DNA of 44,354 nt from DASWKG01 sp036396755. GTDB taxonomy: Bacteria > Actinomycetota > UBA4738 > CALAEC01. Position numbers and translations under genes: made by a program. Under the pieces are notes generated by a model, which was not told the origin of the DNA, ran no database searches, and saw only the letters and a list, made by a program, of their open reading frames with translations. Positions 1 to 8,571 of this stretch are shown here, one piece after another. The stretch lies in assembly GCA_036396755.1 (NCBI GenBank), contig DASWKG010000129.1, forward strand, positions 1-44,354, read 5' to 3'. Every line of letters begins with the position of its first letter. Within the stretch, counting starts at the first letter, position 1.

Positions 1-1
1 C

Positions 2-1396
2 GATCAGGTCACGGGGGTGAACGAGCGGTGCCCCACCTGGGCCGGCGCCTACAACCACACCGGCCGGGGCGGCCGCGGCGAGGACATCGGGCGGGACCTC
101 GCGGTGAGCCCCGACGGCACCACCGTTTACATCACCGGCCAGAGCCAGGACGATGTGAGCGGCGACGACCAGGCGATCGTGGCGTTCGATGCCGCGACGG
201 GCGCCCTGCGATGGGCGAGCCGTTACACGCAGAGCGGCAACAGCTTCGACACCGGCTCGGGCCTCGCCGTGGCCCCCGACGGGAGCCGGGTGTACGCGGT
301 CGGAAGGAGCATCGGCGCCGACGGGTCGTGGGACTGGGTGACCGCGGCCTACCGCGCCTCCGACGGCCTGCGGCTGTGGGAGTCCCGGTACGAGACCGCC
401 CTGTCGGACCGCACCTGGGCGGTCGAGGCCAGCCCCGATGGCTCGGCGGTCTTCGTGGTCGGTGAGGTGAACGGAGCCGACGTCGGCGCCGCCGCGTACG
501 ACGCCGCGACCGGCGAGCTGCTCTGGGACGGCGTCTACGACGGCGGCGGCACCGACTGGGCGCTCCAGATCGGCGTCGCGCCCGACGGCGAGACGGTGTA
601 CGCGGCCGGGACGAGCGGGGCGGCCACGACCGGCGTCGACCTCGTGACGGTGGCGTTCCGGGCCGTGCCCGAGGGCGACGACGAGGCCGGGTCGGTCCGC
701 TGGGCGAGCCGCGTCGACGGGGGCGACCGCGGCCCGGAGATCTTCGGCGGGTTCGACCTCGCGCCGGACGGCGAGACGCTGGCGATCGCCGGCTACACGA
801 CCGTCGGGGGCGTCAGCAAGACGCTCACCGCGGTGGTCGACGCGGCCTCGGGAGCCGAGCGGTGGCGTGGGCTCGCGGCCGGCGGCGCCGCCGATAGCGA
901 CATGCGCGACACCGTCGCGATCGGAGGAGGGCGCGTGGTCCGCGTCACGCGCGACGCCGGACCCACCGGCGAGAACAGCCAGTACGTGACCATCGCCTAC
1001 GACCTCGCCGACGGCTCGGTCGACTGGACGGCGACCCAGGGCGGCGGCCCGAACATGAAGGACCACGCGAAGACGGTCGCGTTCTCGCCCGACGAGGCGC
1101 GCGTGTTCGTCTCCGGCTACTCGGTGTTCCCCTACGGCGAGACCGGGGGGTTCCGCATCGAGCCGGGCCACATCATGACGGTCTCCTACGACGCGGCCTC
1201 CGGCGCGCGCCGGTGGGTGGCGCTCCACAACCAGTCCGGGGTCGGCGCCGACTTCGCGGTCGGCGTCGTCCCGAGCCCGAACGGCCAGCGCGTCTTCGTC
1301 GGGGGCACGTTCATCACCTCCGGCACGCACGTGTGGGCCTCCGACGCGACCATGGCCTACGCCTACGACTTCGGCGTGGTCGCGTATCCCGCCTGA
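2..1396 (+). CDS. secreted PQQ/WD40-like beta-propeller protein, 5' truncated
   Basis: The reading frame is open from the first bases of the window, so the start and any signal peptide lie upstream; 464 residues are visible. The GTG at 17 is probably internal, because the paralogue immediately downstream carries the same GVNERCP motif about 18 residues after its signal peptide. The protein is built of repeated blade units with the pattern [AV]xDAATGxxxW followed about 25 residues later by SPDGxxVYVxG, typical of PQQ-like or YVTN-type beta-propellers. No enzymatic motif is visible. Family knowledge suggests an extracellular or cell-wall binding protein, but the ligand is unknown. It ends 19 bases before the next gene, consistent with one operon and a tandem duplication. 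Confidence 0.8.
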   Translation, partial: DQVTGVNERCPTWAGAYNHTGRGGRGEDIGRDLAVSPDGTTVYITGQSQDDVSGDDQAIVAFDAATGALRWASRYTQSGNSFDTGSGLAVAPDGSRVYAVGRSIGADGSWDWVTAAYRASDGLRLWESRYETALSDRTWAVEASPDGSAVFVVGEVNGADVGAAAYDAATGELLWDGVYDGGGTDWALQIGVAPDGETVYAAGTSGAATTGVDLVTVAFRAVPEGDDEAGSVRWASRVDGGDRGPEIFGGFDLAPDGETLAIAGYTTVGGVSKTLTAVVDAASGAERWRGLAAGGAADSDMRDTVAIGGGRVVRVTRDAGPTGENSQYVTIAYDLADGSVDWTATQGGGPNMKDHAKTVAFSPDEARVFVSGYSVFPYGETGGFRIEPGHIMTVSYDAASGARRWVALHNQSGVGADFAVGVVPSPNGQRVFVGGTFITSGTHVWASDATMAYAYDFGVVAYPA

Positions 1397-1415
1397 CGAC
1401 GAGAGAGGACGATTG

Positions 1416-2888
1416 ATGAGGAAGACGATCCCGACCCTGCTGCTCGTGGCCGCCGCCCTCGGCGTCGCCGTCCCGAGCGGAGCCGTGCCCGTGTGCAGCG
1501 ACCTGGCGATGGGCGTGAACGAGCGGTGCCCGGTGTGGACCGGCACCTACAACAACCCCGGCGGCGCCGGCGGCGACCTCGAGGACACGGGGTTCGCCGT
1601 CGCGGTCACCCCGGACGCCACCAAGGTCGTGGTCACCGGACGGAGCCGCGACGACGCCACCGACCGCGACCAGGCGACCGTCGCGTTCAACGCGGCGACC
1701 GGCGCGACCCTGTGGACCGCTCGGTACGACGACGGCTTCGGCCGGTACGACGTCGGCTCCGCGGTCTCGGCGACCGACACGCGGGTGTTCGTGACGGGCC
1801 GGAGCCAGGGCGAGGACGGCTCCTACGACTGGGCGACCGTCGCCTACGACGCCGCGACCGGGGTCCGGCTCTGGGCGGCGCGCGTCGCCGGCGACGAGGG
1901 GCTCGACGACTTCTCCTGGACGGTCGTCACGAGCGCCGACGGGTCCACGGTGTACGTGGGCGGCGGGGTCGACGACGGCGCGGAGATGCCGGGCGACGCG
2001 CTGGTGGTCGCCTACGACGCCGCGACCGGCGATGAGCGCTGGCGCGCTCGCTACGACAGCGGCTTCTACGACGGCGGCTTCCGGCTCTTCCGGAGCCCGG
2101 GCGGCGACCGCCTGTTCCTCGCCGGCGGCACGCGGCGCGGGAACGACAGCATGAACTACCTCGCCCTCGGGATCGAGGCCGAGGACCCCGAGCACCTCGG
2201 GGACATCGTCTGGTCGTCGTTCTACGCCTCGGGGCAGGGGCACGACGAGATCCGCGGCGCGGCGCTCTCGCCCGACGGCACGCGGCTGGTCGTGACCGGG
2301 TACAGCATCAGCGGGGTGGTCCTTGACGTGAACACCGCCGCCTTCGACACCGCGGACGGCTCGCTCGCCTGGTCGGCCCGCTACAACGGTACGCGCAACG
2401 CCGGCGACGAGGCCGGCGGCGTTGCGATCGCTGCGGGGAACGCCGTCGTCACGATGAAGGGGGCCGAGGGCACGGCCGGGTTCGACTACGCGACCCGCGC
2501 CTACGACCTCGCCACCGGGGCGGTGGTCTGGACGAAGTACGAGGGCACCCCCGCGACCCCGGACTCGGCCTACGCCATCACGGCGCTGGGGGACGCGGTC
2601 TACGTCACCGGCTACGTGCCGGTTCCTCGAGGTGAGATCCAGCCGGTCTTCAAGATCGAGCCGGCGACGATGATGACGGTGAGCTACGACGCGGCCACCG
2701 GGAACCGGCGGTGGATCGCACAGGCGAACAACTCCGGCGTGGGCGCGGACATCGGCGTGGCGATCGCCGCCGGCGGGGGGAAGGTCTATCCCGCGGGCAC
2801 GTTCGCCACCTCGGGCGTGTACTTCTACCCCGTGACGCAGGCGAAGGCCTACGCCTGGGACTACGGCGTGCTGGCGTACCCGGCCTGA
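1416..2888 (+). CDS. secreted PQQ/WD40-like beta-propeller protein (paralogue)
   Basis: The 490-residue protein starts at ATG 1416, preceded by the purine-rich stretch GAGAGAGGA at 1401-1409. A TTG one codon upstream is a less likely start. Residues 1-24 form a Sec signal peptide (MRK, then a hydrophobic stretch ending near SGA). The mature part consists of blades with YDAATG..W and PDG..V.V.G signatures and closes with AYxxDYGVLAYPA, nearly identical to the end of the preceding protein. The two are tandem duplicates. No catalytic residues are recognised. The role is inferred only as an exported propeller protein. The gene converges on the acyl-CoA synthetase gene with 25 bases between the stops. 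Confidence 0.85.
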   Translation: MRKTIPTLLLVAAALGVAVPSGAVPVCSDLAMGVNERCPVWTGTYNNPGGAGGDLEDTGFAVAVTPDATKVVVTGRSRDDATDRDQATVAFNAATGATLWTARYDDGFGRYDVGSAVSATDTRVFVTGRSQGEDGSYDWATVAYDAATGVRLWAARVAGDEGLDDFSWTVVTSADGSTVYVGGGVDDGAEMPGDALVVAYDAATGDERWRARYDSGFYDGGFRLFRSPGGDRLFLAGGTRRGNDSMNYLALGIEAEDPEHLGDIVWSSFYASGQGHDEIRGAALSPDGTRLVVTGYSISGVVLDVNTAAFDTADGSLAWSARYNGTRNAGDEAGGVAIAAGNAVVTMKGAEGTAGFDYATRAYDLATGAVVWTKYEGTPATPDSAYAITALGDAVYVTGYVPVPRGEIQPVFKIEPATMMTVSYDAATGNRRWIAQANNSGVGADIGVAIAAGGGKVYPAGTFATSGVYFYPVTQAKAYAWDYGVLAYPA

Positions 2889-2913
2889 TCCGTCCGACTG
2901 AGAGGCCGCCGGG

Positions 2914-4818
2914 CTAGACGGTCGCGGCCCGGATCTTCTCGATCGCGCTGGGGTTCTCGAGGCTGGAGAGGTCGCCGGGGTCCTCGCCCAGCGCGGTGGC
3001 GCGGATCGCTCGGCGCAGGATCTTCGCCGAGCGCGTGCGCGGCAGCTCGTCGACGAAGATGACCCGGTCGGGCTTGTAGGCCTTGCCGAGGTGCCGCACG
3101 ACCTCGGCTCGCAGCTCCTGCGCCAGCTCGTCGCCGAGCGTCGCCCCCGGCTTCGTGACGACGAAGCACCACACCGCCTCGCCCTTCACCTCGTGGGGCA
3201 CGCCGACCGCGGCCGACTCGGCGACCAGCGGGTGCTCGGCGAGCGCCGACTCCACCTCGGCGGGCCCGAGGCGCTTCCCGGCGATGTTCATCGTGTCGTC
3301 GGAGCGGCCGTGGAGGAACCAGAAGCCGTCCTCGTCGACGCTCGCCCAGTCGCCGTGGACCCACACGTCGGGCCACCGCGACCAGTAGGTCTCGAGGTAC
3401 CGCTCGGGGTCGCCCCACACCCCTCGGGTCATCGCGGGCCAGGGCTTCGTGCAGACCAGCTCGCCGACCTCGCCGGGGCCCACCGGCTTCCCGTCGGGCC
3501 CCCACACCTCGACGGCCATCCCGAGCGCCGGCCCCCGAAGCGTGCACGGCTTCAGCTCGGTGATCGGCAGCGGCGAGAGGAAGCAGGCGCCGACCTCGGT
3601 GCCGCCGGAGATGTTGATGATGGGGCAGCGGCCGCCGCCGACCTTCTCGAGGAACCACAGGTACGGCTCGGGGTTCCAGGGCTCGCCGGTCGAGCCGAGG
3701 ATGCGCAGCGACGACAGGTCGTGCTTCTCCACCCAGTCGTCACCCTGCGGGATCAGCGCTCGGATGAGCGTCGGCGAGATGCCGAGGGCGGTGATCCGGT
3801 GCCGCTCGATCATGTCCCAGAGGCGGTCGGGCTCGGGGTGGTTCGGCGCGCCCTCGTAGAGGAAGACGGTCGCGCCGAGCGCGCCGGCGCCGGTGATCTC
3901 CCACGGCCCCATGATCCAGCCGAGGTCCGACACCCAGAACAGCGTGTCGCCGGGGCGGACGTCGGCCTGGTAGGCGACCTCCTCGGCGATCTTCACGGTG
4001 AAGCCGCCGTGCACGTGCACCGACCCCTTCGGCCGCCCGGTGGTGCCGCTGGTGTAGGCGATCATCAGCGGGTGCTCCGCGTCGAGGTGGCGCGTCTCGA
4101 AGACCGGCGCCGCCGAGCCGGTGAGCTCGTCCCAGCGCACGTCCCGCGCCGCGTGCCAGGGCACGTCGCCCCGCCCCAGCCGGTCCCACACGATCACCTT
4201 CTGCACGGTGGGGGACGCGTCGGCCGCTTCGTCGGCCACCTCCTTCATCGGGACGGTCGAGCCCCGGCGGTAGAACCCGTCGGCGGTGATGAGCGCCTTG
4301 GCGCTCGCGTCCTGCAGGCGGGTCGCGACCGCGTCGGCCGCGTAGCCCGAGAAGATCGGCAGGTAGACCGCGCCGAGCTTGGCGCAGGCGAGGGTCGCCG
4401 CCACCGTCTCGGGGGCCATCGGCATGAAGATGCCGACCGCGTCGCCCTCGCCCACCCCCAGCGAGGCCAGCCCGCCCGCGAGCCGGTCGGCCATCTCCCG
4501 CAGCTCGCGGTAGGTGACGCTGCGAACCGCGCCGTCCTCACCCTCCCAGATCACGGCGATCGCCTCGGGCGTGCTCGTCGCCCAGCGGTCGCAGGTCACG
4601 TGGGCCAGGTTGATCCGGCCGCCGACGAACCACGTCGCCCAGGGGATGCCCTTCGAGGTGTCGAGCACCCGCTCGTACGGCGTGAAGAACTCGATGCCCA
4701 GGTCGTTCACCACCGCGTCCCAGAACCACTCGACGTCGTCCTGCGAGCGCCGGACCAGCTCCTCGTAGGTGCCGATCCCGTGCGCGCGCATGAGGCGGGT
4801 CACGTTCGCCCGCTCCAT
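2914..4818 (-). CDS. AMP-dependent acyl-CoA synthetase (acetyl/acetoacetyl-CoA synthetase-like)
   Basis: The protein belongs to the ANL adenylate-forming family: a carboxylic acid is activated with ATP to an acyl-adenylate and then transferred to CoA. Visible motifs are the P-loop YTSGTTGRPKG, the hinge region GRSDDTMNIAGKRLGP and the C-terminal catalytic lysine in RTRSAKILRR. Length from ATG 4818 is 634 residues, normal for acetyl- or acetoacetyl-CoA synthetase-like members. The start is uncertain: upstream in-frame residues (VVWRPTEE) resemble the conserved N-terminus of the family, but no ATG/GTG/TTG precedes them nearby; ATG 4818 has GAGGAG just upstream. The frame stays open further, overlapping the divergent LCP gene. 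The substrate cannot be read from sequence; a short-chain acid is likely. Confidence 0.9.
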   Translation of the reverse strand: MERANVTRLMRAHGIGTYEELVRRSQDDVEWFWDAVVNDLGIEFFTPYERVLDTSKGIPWATWFVGGRINLAHVTCDRWATSTPEAIAVIWEGEDGAVRSVTYRELREMADRLAGGLASLGVGEGDAVGIFMPMAPETVAATLACAKLGAVYLPIFSGYAADAVATRLQDASAKALITADGFYRRGSTVPMKEVADEAADASPTVQKVIVWDRLGRGDVPWHAARDVRWDELTGSAAPVFETRHLDAEHPLMIAYTSGTTGRPKGSVHVHGGFTVKIAEEVAYQADVRPGDTLFWVSDLGWIMGPWEITGAGALGATVFLYEGAPNHPEPDRLWDMIERHRITALGISPTLIRALIPQGDDWVEKHDLSSLRILGSTGEPWNPEPYLWFLEKVGGGRCPIINISGGTEVGACFLSPLPITELKPCTLRGPALGMAVEVWGPDGKPVGPGEVGELVCTKPWPAMTRGVWGDPERYLETYWSRWPDVWVHGDWASVDEDGFWFLHGRSDDTMNIAGKRLGPAEVESALAEHPLVAESAAVGVPHEVKGEAVWCFVVTKPGATLGDELAQELRAEVVRHLGKAYKPDRVIFVDELPRTRSAKILRRAIRATALGEDPGDLSSLENPSAIEKIRAATV

Positions 4819-4871
4819 GTGCTCCTCGGTGGGTCGCCAGACGACGGCCGTCGTGATCTCCTCTCGACGAG

Positions 4872-4877
4872 TACCCT
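4872..4877 (+). promoter_or_regulatory. -10 element (TACCCT) of LCP gene, leaderless
   Basis: TACCCT lies 8 bases before GTG 4886, inside the 67-base divergent gap between the synthetase and LCP genes. Transcription would start at or next to the start codon. Confidence 0.5.
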
Positions 4878-4885
4878 GTTCAGCC

Positions 4886-6259
4886 GTGACGGAGCCTACA
4901 TCGAGCGGCGGCGCGTCCGCCCCCCGCTGGAAGCGGCGGGGCCGCACCGCGCTGCTCGCGCTCGTCGGCCTGCTGACCCTGGCGACCGCGGCCGGCTCCG
5001 CGTACGCGATGCGGCTCCTCGTGCGCGCGAACGATGCGCTCCAGCACGACGCGACCGTGCAGGTCGATCCCGAGCCGGACGAACCGGAGAAGCCGGTCAA
5101 CGTGCTGATCCTGGGCAGCGACACCCGGGAGGGACTGACCCCGCAGGAGCAGGCGAGCATCGGGACGGAGGAGGACGTCGACGGCGAGCGCTCCGACACG
5201 ATCATCTTCGCCCACTTCGACCCACGGCGGGATCACGCGGTGCTCGTCCACTTCCCCCGCGACCTCCGGGTGGACATCCCCGGCCACGGCCTGGACAAGA
5301 TCAACGCCGCGTACTCGCTCGGTGGGCCCGATCTCACGCTCCGGACCGTCCGTGAGCTCACCGGCCTTCCGATCCACCACTACGTCGAGGTGAACTTCAT
5401 CGGCTTCCGCGAGATCGTCGAGGCTCTCGGCGGGGTGGAGATCTGCGTGGATCGGCCGATGCGAGACACGCTGGCGGGGCTGAACCTGCCCCGGGCCGGC
5501 TGCTACGACATGAAGGGCGACACGGCGCTGGCCTTCGTCCGGGCGCGAAGCGTCGAAGGCGACCTGATCCCCGACTTCGCCCGGATCGCCCGCCAGCAGC
5601 AGTTCATCCGGGCGGTGGCGAACAAGGTGCTGGCCTTCACCTCGATCCCCAAGCTCCAGGACGTCGTGAACGCGGTGGCCGAGAACGTCATCACCGACAC
5701 CGATGTCTCGTTCACCGACCTCCTCGACTGGGCGGGGGAGCTGCGGGGCCTGGCGGAGGCCGACGAGAGCGGCGAGTCCTCGGTCGACCTGCGGGTGGTC
5801 CCGAGCGTGTGTTGCCCGATGAGCGACGGGATCTCCTACGTGGACCTGAAGCAACCCGATGCGGATGAGCTGTTCGAGCGCATCCGCAACCGCGAGCCGC
5901 TCGGCGACATCGGCACGGTGATCTCGGAGGAGACCGACCTGTCTCCCGCCCAGGTGACCGTGCAGGTCCTCGACGGTGGAGGGACCGAGAACCGGATCGC
6001 GAAGGTCGACGAGTGGCTGCAGAACGCCGGGTTCCACGTGCTCGAGGTGGGGACGGCCCCCCGGCCCAAGAGCCAGATCGTCTACGGGCCCGGCCTGAAG
6101 GCCGCGGCCGGCGTGGTGGCGGGCTACTTCCCGGGCCTGGCGGTCGCGCAGGTCCCGGCCGAGGCCCTGGGCGAGGCGCACGTCGCCGTGATCGTCGGCC
6201 GCGACTTCGTCTGGTTCGACGCGATCGGCGTCGAGCCGGAAACCGGAGCCTCCGGATGA
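4886..6259 (+). CDS. LCP-family (LytR-CpsA-Psr) ligase with LytR_C domain
   Basis: LCP enzymes transfer lipid-linked polymers such as teichoic acid, arabinogalactan or capsule to peptidoglycan on the outer face of the membrane. The 457-residue protein has a short cytoplasmic N-terminus, one membrane anchor at about residues 20-45, an LCP core with NVLILGSD, the HFPRDL arginine motif and FARIARQQQFI, and a C-terminal LytR_C domain from about residue 350 (VTVQVLDGGG). GTG 4886 is chosen because it gives a compact cytoplasmic tail and sits 8 bases after a -10 box; the frame is open further upstream but that part overlaps the opposite gene. Its stop overlaps the ATG of rmlA (ATGA), so it heads the polysaccharide operon and probably attaches that product to the wall. 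Confidence 0.92.
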   Translation: MTEPTSSGGASAPRWKRRGRTALLALVGLLTLATAAGSAYAMRLLVRANDALQHDATVQVDPEPDEPEKPVNVLILGSDTREGLTPQEQASIGTEEDVDGERSDTIIFAHFDPRRDHAVLVHFPRDLRVDIPGHGLDKINAAYSLGGPDLTLRTVRELTGLPIHHYVEVNFIGFREIVEALGGVEICVDRPMRDTLAGLNLPRAGCYDMKGDTALAFVRARSVEGDLIPDFARIARQQQFIRAVANKVLAFTSIPKLQDVVNAVAENVITDTDVSFTDLLDWAGELRGLAEADESGESSVDLRVVPSVCCPMSDGISYVDLKQPDADELFERIRNREPLGDIGTVISEETDLSPAQVTVQVLDGGGTENRIAKVDEWLQNAGFHVLEVGTAPRPKSQIVYGPGLKAAAGVVAGYFPGLAVAQVPAEALGEAHVAVIVGRDFVWFDAIGVEPETGASG

Positions 6260-7317
6260 AGGCGCTCGTCCTCGCGGGCGGCGAGGGCTCGCGCCTCCGG
6301 CCCATCACCCACACGAGCGCGAAGCAGCTGATCCCGGTCGCGAACACGCCGATCCTGTTCTACGGGCTCGAGGCGATCGCCGAGGCCGGGATCCGACAGG
6401 TCGGGATCATCGTCGGGTCCACCGCCGCCGAGATCGAGGAGGCCGTGGGCGACGGCTCGCGGTGGGGGCTCGAGGTCACCTACATCCCGCAGGAGGCGCC
6501 GCTCGGGCTGGCGCACGCGGTGCTCGTGGCCCGCGACTTCCTCGGCGACGAGCCCTTCGTGATGTACCTGGGCGACAACGTCCTCCTCGAGGGCGTGCGC
6601 CGCTTCGTCGAGGCGTTCGACCCGGCGCGGTGCGACGCGCAGATCCTCTTGGCCGACGTGCGCGAGCCCGAGCGGTTCGGCGTCGCCGTGCTGGAGGGCG
6701 AGCGGATCGTCCGCCTCGTCGAGAAGCCGAAGGAGCACCTCTCCGACCACGCGCTCGTGGGCGTGTACCTCTTCGACGCCTCGATCCACGAGGCCGTTCG
6801 CGCGATCGAGCCGTCGGCCCGCGGCGAGCTCGAGATCACCGACGCGATCCAGCACCTGATCGACGCGGGGCGGACCGTTCGCGCCGAGATGGTCGAGGGG
6901 TGGTGGAAGGACACGGGGAAGCTCGAGGACCTGCTCGAGGCGAACCGGCTCCTGCTCTCCGAGGCCGCCGCACGCGTCGACGGTGAGGTCGACGAGGCCT
7001 CGCGGCTCGTGGGCCCGGTCACCGTCGAGCGCGGCGCGAAGGTGATCCGCTCGGTGATCCGCGGCCCGTCGGTGATCGGGGCTGACACGATCGTCGAGGA
7101 CGCGCTCATCGGCCCGCACACCTCCATCTCCTTCGGCTGCCGCGTCGCCCGGAGCCAGGTGGAGGACTCGATCATCATGGAGCGCTGCCGCATCGAGGAC
7201 GTGCCGGGGATCGCCGAGTCGCTCGTCGGCAAGGACGTCGAGATCGTCCGGAACCGCGGGCCGCGCGCGATCTACCGCCTGATGCTCGGGGACCAGAGCC
7301 AGGTCGAGGTCCCCTAG
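6256..7317 (+). CDS. rmlA: glucose-1-phosphate thymidylyltransferase, long form
   Basis: The enzyme makes dTDP-glucose from glucose-1-phosphate and dTTP, the first step to dTDP-L-rhamnose. The 353-residue protein starts with the nucleotidyltransferase signature LAGGEGSRLRP, followed by SAKQLIPVANTP; the KQL triplet is typical of RmlA. The acidic metal-binding region MYLGDNVL and the VEKPK motif follow. After about residue 245 comes a left-handed beta-helix tail with hexapeptide repeats, as in the long RmlA subfamily found in actinobacteria and archaea. ATG 6256 overlaps the LCP stop and its own stop shares one base with the next start, so translation is coupled. RmlB and RmlC are not in the window. 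Confidence 0.9.
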   Translation: MKALVLAGGEGSRLRPITHTSAKQLIPVANTPILFYGLEAIAEAGIRQVGIIVGSTAAEIEEAVGDGSRWGLEVTYIPQEAPLGLAHAVLVARDFLGDEPFVMYLGDNVLLEGVRRFVEAFDPARCDAQILLADVREPERFGVAVLEGERIVRLVEKPKEHLSDHALVGVYLFDASIHEAVRAIEPSARGELEITDAIQHLIDAGRTVRAEMVEGWWKDTGKLEDLLEANRLLLSEAAARVDGEVDEASRLVGPVTVERGAKVIRSVIRGPSVIGADTIVEDALIGPHTSISFGCRVARSQVEDSIIMERCRIEDVPGIAESLVGKDVEIVRNRGPRAIYRLMLGDQSQVEVP

Positions 7318-8489
7318 TGTCGCGGGGCCGCCCGGCCCTGCGCGTCGCGGTCGACGCCCGGCCCGGCGTCTCGGCCGGCATGACCGGCATCGGCATCTAC
7401 ACCCGCGAGCTGCTCCGTCACCTGCCGCGGGTCGATCCGCGAACGACCTACCTCGCGTGGTACCTCAACGCTCGTGCCGCCCTCCGCCCGTGGCGCCCGC
7501 CGCGCTTCTTCGAGCCCGCGCCGAACCTCGTCGAGCGATGGACCCCGTTCCCGTCGGCGTGGTGGGAGCGCCTCGCGGCCGAGCGCGACCTGCCTCGGGT
7601 CGAGTGGTTCGTGCGCTTCGACGTGCTCTTCGCGCCGAACTTCATCCCGCCCCCGACCCGTTCGCGCCGGGTGGTTCTGACCGTGCACGACCTCGCGTTC
7701 CGCCGGTTCCCCGAGACGGCCCCACACGCGACGCGGCGCTGGCTCGGCAAGCTCGACGACGCCCTCCGCCGGGCCGCGCACGTGATCGTGCCGTCGCAGG
7801 CGACGCGCGACGACCTCGTCGAGCTGGCCTCGTTCGACGCCGACCGCGTGACCGTGGTGCCCCACGGCGTTGATCGTGGTGTCTTCCGCCCTCCGGCCGA
7901 CGACGAGGTCGCCCGGGTCCGCCGGCGGTTCGGCATCGACGGCCCCTACCTCGTCTTCATCGGAGGGCTCGAGCCGAGGAAGAACCTGCCGCGGCTCCTC
8001 CGAGCGTTCGCGGAGGTGCCGGGCGACGTGCGGCTCGTCGTGGCCGGGGCGTGGGTCCCGTGGAACCCCGAGGGCGTGGACCAGCTCCGTCCGGTCGTCG
8101 ACGCCCTGCCGCCGGAGACGCGCGCGCGGCTGGTCTTCCCCGGCTACGTCGGCGAGCGGGACAAGGTGGCGCTCCTCGGCGGGGCCGAGGCCCTCGCCTA
8201 CCCCTCACGCTACGAGGGGTTCGGGCTCCCGGTGCTCGAGGCGATGGCGGTGGGGACCCCGGTGCTCACCTCGACCGTGTCGTCGCTGCCCGAGGTGGCC
8301 GGCGACGCGGCGGTGCTGGTCGACCCCGACGACGAGGGGGCGATCGCCGAGGGCATGACGAGGCTCCTCAGCGACCGGGAGCTCGCCGCCTCCCTCCGCG
8401 CGGCCGGCCTCGAGCGCGCGGCGCGCTTCAGCTGGGACGAGACGGCCAAACGGACCGCCACCGTTCTGCACCTGGCCGCTCGCGGCTGA
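7317..8489 (+). CDS. GT4-family glycosyltransferase
   Basis: The 390-residue protein has the two-domain GT-B organisation. The N-terminal acceptor domain contains the glycine-rich GMTGIGIYTREL loop. The C-terminal donor domain contains FIGGLEPRKNLPRLL and the EX7E-type motif EGFGLPVLEAMAVGTPV near residues 300-315. GT4 members are retaining transferases that use nucleotide sugars; the sugar cannot be assigned, though mannose or rhamnose transfer would fit the neighbours. The GTG start shares one base with the rmlA stop. The gene ends just before a 9-bp hairpin at 8493-8513. Confidence 0.88.
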   Translation: MSRGRPALRVAVDARPGVSAGMTGIGIYTRELLRHLPRVDPRTTYLAWYLNARAALRPWRPPRFFEPAPNLVERWTPFPSAWWERLAAERDLPRVEWFVRFDVLFAPNFIPPPTRSRRVVLTVHDLAFRRFPETAPHATRRWLGKLDDALRRAAHVIVPSQATRDDLVELASFDADRVTVVPHGVDRGVFRPPADDEVARVRRRFGIDGPYLVFIGGLEPRKNLPRLLRAFAEVPGDVRLVVAGAWVPWNPEGVDQLRPVVDALPPETRARLVFPGYVGERDKVALLGGAEALAYPSRYEGFGLPVLEAMAVGTPVLTSTVSSLPEVAGDAAVLVDPDDEGAIAEGMTRLLSDRELAASLRAAGLERAARFSWDETAKRTATVLHLAARG

Positions 8490-8492
8490 CGG

Positions 8493-8513
8493 CCGGAGGC
8501 CACCGGCCTCCGG
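8493..8513 (+). terminator. 9-bp GC hairpin between GT4 and rmlD
   Basis: CCGGAGGCC (8493-8501) and GGCCTCCGG (8505-8513) form a perfect stem with an ACC loop. There is no T-tract. It lies 4 bases after the GT4 stop and directly abuts the TAGACT box at 8514. It could act as a terminator for the upstream genes or as an operator for rmlD; the sequence does not decide. Confidence 0.45.
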
Positions 8514-8519
8514 TAGACT
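8514..8519 (+). promoter_or_regulatory. -10 element (TAGACT) of rmlD
   Basis: TAGACT stands 52 bases before the TTG start of rmlD. Unlike most promoters in this window it leaves a leader of about 45 nt, which carries a good Shine-Dalgarno sequence. Confidence 0.5.
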
Positions 8520-8571
8520 GCGCGCCAGAGCCGCCCGCAACCGGCGGCCACCCCTTCAGGAGGAAGCCCAT

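Noticed and set aside
3091..5355. Open frame of 754 codons on the plus strand opposite the acyl-CoA synthetase
   Set aside because: Shadow frame; all adenylate-forming motifs are in the minus-strand frame.
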